From NCBI GenBank assembly GCA_016938535.1, contig JAFGUL010000059.1, forward strand, positions 1-30,825: 30,825 bases of DNA, given 5' to 3'. The notes under the pieces were generated by a model. That model searched no databases. It saw only the letters and a list, made by a program, of their open reading frames with translations, and was not told where the DNA came from. Of the stretch, positions 24,044 to 30,825 are shown piece after piece. The position numbers and the translations under genes were made by a program. The first letter of the stretch is position 1; each line of letters begins with the position of its first letter. Source of the stretch: Candidatus Delongbacteria bacterium (GTDB lineage: Bacteria > Delongbacteria > UBA4055).

Positions 24044-27025
24044 ATGGAACCCTACGACATAAAGAAATTTTCAAATGAAAAACTCTATTTCAAGGAAGAA
24101 CCTTTTGGAACTTTAATGGATAAAAGAATTAAGGACATCCTTCTGATATGCAGTAAATATGATGAATTCCTTCTCGAAGTTGACGGAAGGATAGACGAGC
24201 AGATTTTTCAGGAGTATGTGGCTTTAAGCATAAGGTACCCGCCCCAGTTCACTCAGGTATCCACTCAGACCGAGGCTTTTCAGGCACTGAGGAAGAAAAA
24301 GTTTGATCTGGTAATTACAATGGTGAACCTCGGGGATATAATGCCATTCGAACTTGCAGACAAGATCTATCAGGAATTTCCCGGCATACCGATCGTCGTT
24401 CTGACACACTTCTCGAGGGAAGTATCCGCATTTCTGTCAAATAAGAATACTGAACATATTGACTATGTTTTTTCATGGCTGGGTGATTCCAGTATTCTTC
24501 TGGCTATCATAAAACTCATCGAAGATAAAATGAATGTCGAGCATGATGTAGCCGAAGTGGGAGCGAACTGCATTATTCTGGTAGAGGATTCGATCCGGTA
24601 TTATTCGAGCTATTTGCCTAATATGTATAAAATCATCTTCCATCAGACGAGAGAACTGATGTCGGAGGGTTTGAACGAACATCAGAAAACGATGCGTATG
24701 AGGGCAAGAGCAAAGATACTGTTAGCGAATAATTATGAGCAGGCTGTTGAACTTTATGAGAAATACAAAGAGAACCTTCTCGGCATAATTTCAGATATAA
24801 CTTATACAGTTAAAGGAAAAGAGTATCTTAAAGCAGGAATAAAGCTCGCCAGAAAGATCAGAAAAGAGAATCCGTACATGCCGATCCTTCTTCAGTCTTC
24901 CAATACTGATTTTGAACCCGAAGTAAAAAAGCTTAATGCTTCTTTTCTTTTCAAGCACTCCAAAACACTTTTACTCGATCTGCGCGATTACATTAAGTCG
25001 AATTTCGGTTTCGGGGAGTTCGTGTTCAATGATCCTAAAACAAAAAATCAGCTGACAACGGCTTCAGACCTGAGAGATCTTCAGCATAAGATAGAAACGA
25101 TCCCAATTGACTCTTTTGAATATCATGCGGTAAATAATCATTTTTCAAAATGGTTTAAGGCAAGAGCACTTTTTACTCTCGCAGATCTGATCAAGGATAA
25201 AAGAAAAACAGACTTTGACAATATGGAATCTGTAAGAGAATATATGTATAAAACCATCAAAAATTACAGGATCCACACTTCAAAAGGAACGATAGCGACA
25301 TTCAACAAAGATTTTTTTGACGATTATTCGGGTTTCAGCAGGATAGGGACAGGTTCACTCGGGGGTAAAGCGAGGGGCCTCGCATTCATAGATTCTTTCC
25401 TGAAAGAAAAAAAGCTCAATTACAAATATGACAACATTATTATAAATATCCCTAAAACGATAGTTTTAAGCACAGAGGTTTTTGAACAGTTCATGGAAAT
25501 GAATAACCTCTACGATTTCGCTCTCTCAAATGTGCCTGACGAAAAAATACTGAAATATTTTGTAAGGGCAGATCTCCCGCCGTCACTAAAAGAAGACCTT
25601 TACTGCATACTTTCGTATATCAGAACTCCGCTCGCTGTCAGGTCATCCAGCCTGCTGGAAGATTCATACTATCAGCCTTTTGCGGGTGTTTACACGACTT
25701 ATATGATACCTAATAACGATCCTAACATAAATGTCAGGCACAAGGAACTCTCTTCTGCCATAAAAGGAGTATTCGCATCCACTTTCTTCAAATTCAGCAA
25801 GGATTACATGAAAGCAACGCATAATGTGATAGACGAAGAAAAAATGGCCGTGATAATTCAGGAAGTCACGGGAAACCTATACACTGACGAGAAAGGTGAT
25901 TCGAGATTCTACCCTTCAATTTCCGGAGTTGCCAGATCGCTTAATTTCTACCCGGTGGGGGATGAAAAATATGAGCACGGTGTAGCCAATATCGCGCTCG
26001 GACTTGGAAAGACTATTGTTGACGGAGAGACATCTTTAAGATTTTCACCTAAAATGCCTAAAAAGATACTTCAGATATCTTCCGCCGACATGGCACTGAA
26101 GAACACGCAGAAAAAATTCTACGCCCTTGATATGGACAAAAAATTCGCCGCAACGATAGATGAAAAGGACAACCTTCTGCATCTTGACCTCGAGGAAGCT
26201 CAAAGGGACGATTCCCTAAAACTGCTCGTCTCGACTTATGACCACCAGAGCGGATCTCTTACTGAAGGCCCTATGGCATCGGGCAGGAAAGTCCTTACAT
26301 TCGCGCCTGTTCTCAAATATGACATGTTCCCTCTGACGGAAATAATTTCGACTCTTCTTGAATACGGCTCAAAAGAAATGAACTCGCCGGTTGAAATTGA
26401 ATTTGCTGTAGAGCTCGACAAACCTAAAGACAGACCTAAAATATTCAGATTCCTGCAGATCAGGCCGATCGTTCAGGGTCTTGAGTTCAGCGATGTGGAA
26501 ATTTCGGACAAAGACAGAAAAAAAGCATTTATGAGTTCAGTCCACTCTCTCGGTAACGGCAAGATCAATACTCTGACAGATATAATATATATCAGGCCGG
26601 AAACATTCGACCCATCTACCACTGTTGATATTGCAGCCGTGCTTGATAAGATCAATTCTGAATTCTTAAAAGAAGACAGGCACTACATATTAATAGGTCC
26701 CGGAAGGTGGGGAAGCTCTGACCCGTGGCTCGGAATTCCGGTCAAGTGGGCACAGATATCACAGGCAAAAGTCATAGTGGAGCAGGGGATGAAGAATTTC
26801 CATATTGACCCGAGTCAGGGTTCGCACTTTTTCCAGAACATTACACTTTTGAAGGTCATCTACTTTACAATTAATCCGTATCTTAATGAAGGGAAGATCG
26901 ATTTTGAGCTTCTGAACGGTATGGAGAGTGTTTATGAGGATAAATATCTGCGCCATGTAAGATTTGACGGCAAAATGAAATTAAAGGTGAACGGTATGAC
27001 GGGTGAAGGCGTTGTTATGATCTGA
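24044..27025 (+). CDS. Protein D: tandem receiver-like domains / PPDK_N-type ATP-binding domain protein
   Basis: The 993-aa protein is a paralogue of protein C along its full length. Receiver-like domain 1 (about 30-163) has Thr92 at the phospho-Asp position and is degenerate. Receiver-like domain 2 (about 174-322) has the acidic pair Glu181-Asp182 (IILVEDS), Asp251 (GIISDITY) and Lys304 (FLFKHSK), so it could accept a phosphoryl group. The helical linker with NHFSKWFKARALF (364-377) follows. The PPDK_N-type domain has GSLGGKARGLAF (437-448), AVRSSSLLED (531-540), EIEFAV and FLQIRP near its end. The C-terminal module has GPGRWGSSD and QGSHFFQN with His928. It lacks the swivel domain and PEP barrel. 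It follows gdhA after a terminator and has its own promoter. The 3' end overlaps meaB by 11 bp, tail to tail. A two-component-like input to an ATP-dependent module is inferred. Confidence 0.82.
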   Translation: MEPYDIKKFSNEKLYFKEEPFGTLMDKRIKDILLICSKYDEFLLEVDGRIDEQIFQEYVALSIRYPPQFTQVSTQTEAFQALRKKKFDLVITMVNLGDIMPFELADKIYQEFPGIPIVVLTHFSREVSAFLSNKNTEHIDYVFSWLGDSSILLAIIKLIEDKMNVEHDVAEVGANCIILVEDSIRYYSSYLPNMYKIIFHQTRELMSEGLNEHQKTMRMRARAKILLANNYEQAVELYEKYKENLLGIISDITYTVKGKEYLKAGIKLARKIRKENPYMPILLQSSNTDFEPEVKKLNASFLFKHSKTLLLDLRDYIKSNFGFGEFVFNDPKTKNQLTTASDLRDLQHKIETIPIDSFEYHAVNNHFSKWFKARALFTLADLIKDKRKTDFDNMESVREYMYKTIKNYRIHTSKGTIATFNKDFFDDYSGFSRIGTGSLGGKARGLAFIDSFLKEKKLNYKYDNIIINIPKTIVLSTEVFEQFMEMNNLYDFALSNVPDEKILKYFVRADLPPSLKEDLYCILSYIRTPLAVRSSSLLEDSYYQPFAGVYTTYMIPNNDPNINVRHKELSSAIKGVFASTFFKFSKDYMKATHNVIDEEKMAVIIQEVTGNLYTDEKGDSRFYPSISGVARSLNFYPVGDEKYEHGVANIALGLGKTIVDGETSLRFSPKMPKKILQISSADMALKNTQKKFYALDMDKKFAATIDEKDNLLHLDLEEAQRDDSLKLLVSTYDHQSGSLTEGPMASGRKVLTFAPVLKYDMFPLTEIISTLLEYGSKEMNSPVEIEFAVELDKPKDRPKIFRFLQIRPIVQGLEFSDVEISDKDRKKAFMSSVHSLGNGKINTLTDIIYIRPETFDPSTTVDIAAVLDKINSEFLKEDRHYILIGPGRWGSSDPWLGIPVKWAQISQAKVIVEQGMKNFHIDPSQGSHFFQNITLLKVIYFTINPYLNEGKIDFELLNGMESVYEDKYLRHVRFDGKMKLKVNGMTGEGVVMI

Positions 27026-28127
27026 AGACCCTTATGAGCTCCCCGACCGCAGTGACAGGAGACATTTCACCTTTAAGAACAGCCTCCTTATATTTACTGA
27101 GAACTTCTTTGATCTTCGGACTGTTGTAAAAATCGTTCTCAAGATTTTTTAAGATCGTTGAACGCATCCATTCAGCTGTCTGATCTTTTCTTTTTTGATA
27201 AAACCTTCCGTTTTCTTTCATTATTGCTGAATGCTTTTCAACGATCTCCCATACTTTATCTATTGAACGGTTCTCCAGTGATGATACTGTAATTACCGGT
27301 ATTGGCCATTCCTCATCGAAATCGAGAGAGTAGTGTAGCGCATTCTCAAGTTCTTTTTTACACATTTCAGCTTTCTGAACATTGTCGCCGTCAGCTTTGG
27401 TCACAGCGATGGCGTCCGCCATTTCCATAATACCCTTTTTGATGCCCTGAAGCTCGTCTCCGGCTCCCGATATCTGAAGGAGCAGAAAGAAATCCACCAT
27501 TGAATGGACAAGCACTTCGGACTGCCCTACTCCGACAGTTTCTATCAGGATCACATCATAGCCGGCAGCCTCGGTCAGAATTATAGCTTCACGGGTGGCG
27601 CGGTTGACACCCCCGAGAAAACCGGATGTTGCCGAAGGTCTTATAAATACATTCTTGTGGCCGGAAAGCTGCTCCATCCTGGTCTTGTCGCCCATCAGGC
27701 TGCCGCCGGTTTTGTTCGAGCTCGGATCAACGGCCATAATAGCTATTTTTTTTCCGAGCCTGAGAAGGTAAAGCCCCAGCGCCTCTATAAATGTACTTTT
27801 ACCTGCTCCGGGAACGCCGGTTATTCCTATTCTGACAGAATTTCCGGATGAAGGCAGGCATTTATCAACTATGACCTTTGAAAGTTCGTTATCGTCAGGT
27901 CTTTTACTTTCAATAAGCGAGATAGCCCTGCCCAGAGTGACCCTGTCTCCGGAGAGTATGCCGTTTAGATAATCTTTTTCAGTGAGTTTTTTTTTCTTCC
28001 TGCCTAGATAACTCTCGAAACCCGCATTATTACCCTGACCGGATTCTTTTCCGGCATTAACTTTTAAAGCTGAACCTTCTGTATCTGAAAGCTCTTGTAT
28101 ATTCTTGCCGCAGTCTTCGTTTTTCAT
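27015..28127 (-). CDS. meaB: Methylmalonyl-CoA mutase-associated GTPase (G-protein chaperone) MeaB
   Basis: The 370-aa protein is a P-loop GTPase of the ArgK/MeaB family, which loads and protects adenosylcobalamin in methylmalonyl-CoA mutase. Visible motifs are Walker A GVPGAGKS (104-111), MAVDPSS (131-137), SLMGDKTRM (143-151), the ETVGVGQ switch (196-202) and TKAD (243-246), the guanine-specificity motif. An N-terminal stretch of about 50 residues is rich in Gly, Asn and Lys and looks disordered; it may be longer than usual for the family. The ATG overlaps the stop of the hybrid histidine kinase (ATGA), so the two are co-translated. The mutase itself is not in the window. Its presence suggests propionate/succinate metabolism, which fits amino-acid fermentation. 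Confidence 0.95.
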   Translation of the reverse strand: MKNEDCGKNIQELSDTEGSALKVNAGKESGQGNNAGFESYLGRKKKKLTEKDYLNGILSGDRVTLGRAISLIESKRPDDNELSKVIVDKCLPSSGNSVRIGITGVPGAGKSTFIEALGLYLLRLGKKIAIMAVDPSSNKTGGSLMGDKTRMEQLSGHKNVFIRPSATSGFLGGVNRATREAIILTEAAGYDVILIETVGVGQSEVLVHSMVDFFLLLQISGAGDELQGIKKGIMEMADAIAVTKADGDNVQKAEMCKKELENALHYSLDFDEEWPIPVITVSSLENRSIDKVWEIVEKHSAIMKENGRFYQKRKDQTAEWMRSTILKNLENDFYNSPKIKEVLSKYKEAVLKGEMSPVTAVGELIRVFRS

Positions 28128-30775
28128 TTCTTCTGATCGAGAACTTCTCTTACGCCTCTGCCGATCTCCTGAATTGTAAAAGGTTTGGGTATGAATTTTC
28201 TCACACCGAGCTTCAAAGCCTCCGAGACCCTCTCGCTTTCTGAAAATCCGCTGATAATTACAACCTTGAGGTCTTTATGATTTTCTTTGATTATCTTATA
28301 AACATCGAGCCCGTCCGTTCCGTCGGAGAGTATCATATCCATTACGAATATGTCAGGTTCGAAAATCTCTATCTCATTGATTATATTTTCATGATCACTT
28401 ACTGTTTTAACATCATAGTTGAGCTCTCTGAAAAGCGACTCTGCTATTTCGAGCTGGATAGAATCGTCATCCAGAACAAGTATCTTTTCACCGTGTCCTG
28501 AGATCGAGGTCTTATCTTCAATATCTGATTCAAAGGCTTCGGATTCCGAAAGTGCGGGAAGGTATATGTCAAAAGTTGTTCCTTCACCTATTTTGCTTTT
28601 CATCTCAATATAACCGTTATGATCCTGAACAGTTCCCCAGACGACGGCCATTCCCAGTCCGGTTCCGCTTTTTCCCATGACTTTACTTGTAAAGAACGGT
28701 TCGTATATCCTTTTCTGGTCCTCTTTTGATATTCCCACACCTTCATCTGTTACGCTTATCACCGCATAGTCCCCGTCAGGAATATTTTTGTATTTTATAG
28801 AATTGTCAGACGAGCTTTCCTTCCTCGTGCTCACATAAACATTACCGCCGGACTGCATAGCCTCGGACGCATTGGTCAGAAGATTGATCATGACTTTCGA
28901 TATCTGATACTGGGCTCCCGAAATGACGGGAACATTATCACCTTTGCTGAACTTGTAGGAAACTTCAGGATGGTAAACCTTCAGCTTTTCTACTTCAGGA
29001 GAATCAAGGATCTCTTTGATCAGTTCGTTGATATTGATCGGAGTAAATTTATTGACACCTCTCCTTGAAAGCGACAGAAGATCTTCAACTATTGCAGCAG
29101 CTTTCTGACCGCTTTTTTTGATCGCCGTGACTTTTTTGCGTAGAGGATCATCCTCGGGAAGTTTTAGAAGCAGCAGGTCAGGATAAGCGACAATACCCGT
29201 AAGCACATTGTTCAGATCGTGGGCTACACCGCCTGCGAGCCTTCCCAGAGCTTCCATTTTTTCGGACTGTGAAAGTCTTTCCTCAAGAGCTTTGTTCCTG
29301 TCGCTCGTAACAATAAAGCTTGTTATGTCTCTCCATACACCTACAAAGCCCGATACAGTTCCGTCATCCTCTATTAGCGGATTAATTTTGGCTTCTGCCC
29401 ATTTCCTCGTTCTGTCCTTACAGATCATTTCCGCATTAAAAACTATCGGATAGCTGATATTTTTAAACTTGTTCTTAACTCTGGAAGAGATTTTTTCGAC
29501 TTTCTCCATAGTATCGGGAGTCATGTATTCGCTGTTCTTGAGTATCAGTATCTCATTGGAGTCGTATCCGAGAAGCTCTTCTACAGATCTTGTAATGAAA
29601 GTGATCCTGAAATCTTTATCCGATGTCCATATCACATCAGACACATTCGTAATAAGCAGTCTGTATTTGCTCTCACTCTGTTTGAGGTCTTTTTCCATCT
29701 CGATCTTCTTTGTGATATTGGTCGAAATGGATACTATGCCTATCGGATGCTTATCTTCATCATAAAGTAGTTTTGATCTCGTTGAAACGATCCTTCTCCT
29801 GCCGTCGGGAAGATAGTTTCCGACAATTCCTTCCCAATGCCCTTTATCTTTGACCCATTTAATGATATCTTCTTTCGAAATATTGTATTCCGGATCAGGC
29901 AGAAGAACTGATTTAGTCCTTCCGATAAGCTCATCTCTGGTAATTTTGAGGTCTTTAAGAACGGCTTTGTTCACATAAATTATTTTACCGTTAAGATCAA
30001 TCATGTTAACTTCATCGGAAATATTATAAAGAACATCAGTCTGGAATCTTAAATAACTTTCGCTCTTTTTCCTCTGAGTCACATCTCTGAAAACACTCAG
30101 ATAACCGCTCTGCTGACCTTTTTTTGTATAACCGAGCATTTTTAGTTCGACCCATAAATTATGATCGTCCTTACCCTTGATCTCAAGCTCAGTCGTAGTC
30201 ACTTCCTTGAACTTGTCGGGATTCTGCCTTCGTGAAATTATGTCTTTATGAAGAAGTTTTACGGATTTTTTTGTAATGAAATCATCGAATTTCTTGCCTA
30301 TAAGATATTCCGGCGTCACACCCAGATAAGCTCCGATCGATGGAGTAATGTAAGTAATATTACCCTGCATGTCCGTAGTCAGAATAACATCTGTGATATT
30401 TTCAGTTATAAGATCATACCGTTCATGAATAGAATCATACTTGCTTGTCGAATCACGAAGTTCCTTCAAAAGGTCGTTAAGATCTTCAGAGTACTTTCTT
30501 CTTCTCTGGATTGTGTAGATCAGGACCCCGCCAAGTAATATGAGAATGTCAACGAAACCTATTAGAATAAGCGCACCGTAGCCGAATTCAGATCCGAAAG
30601 CTCCCTTTTGAGTATCGTCTATAGCACGGAGTATCTTAAGGTACTGCATGTAGCTGCCCATCATAACGAGAGTGACCACAATAGCCGCAATCACGCTCAG
30701 ATAAATCGCATACGACGGTCTCCAGTGCATGTAGCTGTTCCCGGAATCAGTATTTCTCTTTTCTACATCAGACAT
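28124..30775 (-). CDS. Membrane-bound hybrid histidine kinase with three PAS domains and a receiver
   Basis: The 883-aa protein has two membrane helices (about 22-46 and 66-89) with a very short external loop, a short coiled coil (95-118), and three PAS domains (about 118-232, 243-356, 368-486, ending in FRDVTQRK, STNITKK and WRDITSF). Then come HisKA with the phosphoacceptor His519 (GGVAHDLNNVL), the ATPase domain (NLLTNASEAM near 631, DEGVGIS near 677, GTGLGMAVV near 704), and a C-terminal receiver with Asp813 (IFVMDMIL), acidic residues 769-771 and Lys864. All catalytic residues are present. The stimulus is probably intracellular. No output regulator is adjacent; the proteins with receiver-like domains nearby (C and D) are possible partners, but this is speculation. 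The ATG has AGGA 5 nt upstream; a TATATT at 30799-30794 (minus strand) may be its -10. Confidence 0.92.
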   Translation of the reverse strand: MSDVEKRNTDSGNSYMHWRPSYAIYLSVIAAIVVTLVMMGSYMQYLKILRAIDDTQKGAFGSEFGYGALILIGFVDILILLGGVLIYTIQRRRKYSEDLNDLLKELRDSTSKYDSIHERYDLITENITDVILTTDMQGNITYITPSIGAYLGVTPEYLIGKKFDDFITKKSVKLLHKDIISRRQNPDKFKEVTTTELEIKGKDDHNLWVELKMLGYTKKGQQSGYLSVFRDVTQRKKSESYLRFQTDVLYNISDEVNMIDLNGKIIYVNKAVLKDLKITRDELIGRTKSVLLPDPEYNISKEDIIKWVKDKGHWEGIVGNYLPDGRRRIVSTRSKLLYDEDKHPIGIVSISTNITKKIEMEKDLKQSESKYRLLITNVSDVIWTSDKDFRITFITRSVEELLGYDSNEILILKNSEYMTPDTMEKVEKISSRVKNKFKNISYPIVFNAEMICKDRTRKWAEAKINPLIEDDGTVSGFVGVWRDITSFIVTSDRNKALEERLSQSEKMEALGRLAGGVAHDLNNVLTGIVAYPDLLLLKLPEDDPLRKKVTAIKKSGQKAAAIVEDLLSLSRRGVNKFTPININELIKEILDSPEVEKLKVYHPEVSYKFSKGDNVPVISGAQYQISKVMINLLTNASEAMQSGGNVYVSTRKESSSDNSIKYKNIPDGDYAVISVTDEGVGISKEDQKRIYEPFFTSKVMGKSGTGLGMAVVWGTVQDHNGYIEMKSKIGEGTTFDIYLPALSESEAFESDIEDKTSISGHGEKILVLDDDSIQLEIAESLFRELNYDVKTVSDHENIINEIEIFEPDIFVMDMILSDGTDGLDVYKIIKENHKDLKVVIISGFSESERVSEALKLGVRKFIPKPFTIQEIGRGVREVLDQKK

Positions 30776-30825
30776 GCTGTCCTAATTTTTTAGAATATAC
30801 GGTAGTTCGTACGGAAGAAGAATGC

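Noticed and set aside
30776..30825. Start of a rightward gene at the right edge (GGAAGAAG followed by ATG at 30822)
   Set aside because: Only four bases remain after the putative start, so it cannot be supported.

Overview
The window looks like chromosomal DNA of an uncultured bacterium from the FCB side of the tree (Bacteroidota, Cloacimonadota, Fibrobacterota and relatives). The base composition is moderately low in GC. It carries a PorD/DUF4835-like protein and a DUF6029-like outer-membrane protein, both typical of that group. It also has minor type IV pilins, and its promoters resemble sigma-70 sites (TTGnnn, 17 bp, TATATT) rather than the Bacteroidota TTTG/TAnnTTTG type. I cannot name a phylum. 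No rRNA, tRNA, CRISPR array, insertion sequence or phage gene is visible.

Left part (1-12.1 kb), envelope and housekeeping. A truncated, possibly DNA-binding protein runs off the left edge. A 715-aa secreted protein made of two copies of a beta-rich module is transcribed divergently from a minor-pilin operon (PilV-, PilW- and very large PilX-like proteins). In front of the pilV-like gene sits what looks like the wreck of a fimU/fimT (GspH-type) gene. A leftward operon follows: DUF1385 membrane protein, outer-membrane barrel candidate, free methionine-R-sulfoxide reductase. Next come rpmE (bL31) and three leftward envelope genes: PorD-like, a thioredoxin-like lipoprotein, and a DUF6029-like barrel.

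Central and right part (12.1-27.0 kb), the most unusual region. Two glutamate-dehydrogenase-family genes are interleaved with four large proteins that share a PEP-synthase/PPDK N-terminal ATP-binding domain. All four lack the phosphohistidine swivel domain and the PEP-binding barrel. All four instead carry the same C-terminal module, with a G[PF]GRWG[ST] motif and an invariant histidine in [ST]HFF[HQ]. One has an N-terminal GAF-like domain and a C-terminal nucleotidyltransferase domain. Two have tandem receiver-like domains at the N terminus. The first dehydrogenase has tyrosine where the catalytic lysine should be; the second is canonical. The layout is (GDH with K to Y)-(protein A)-(protein B), then a convergent metallophosphoesterase, then protein C, canonical gdhA, and protein D. 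I infer a signal-responsive, ATP-binding phosphotransfer or regulatory system tied to glutamate/2-oxoglutarate metabolism. Its function is not known to me.

Right end (27.0-30.8 kb): a leftward pair with an ATGA overlap, a membrane-bound hybrid histidine kinase with three PAS domains followed by the MeaB G-protein chaperone of methylmalonyl-CoA mutase. Several neighbouring genes meet tail to tail with short overlaps.
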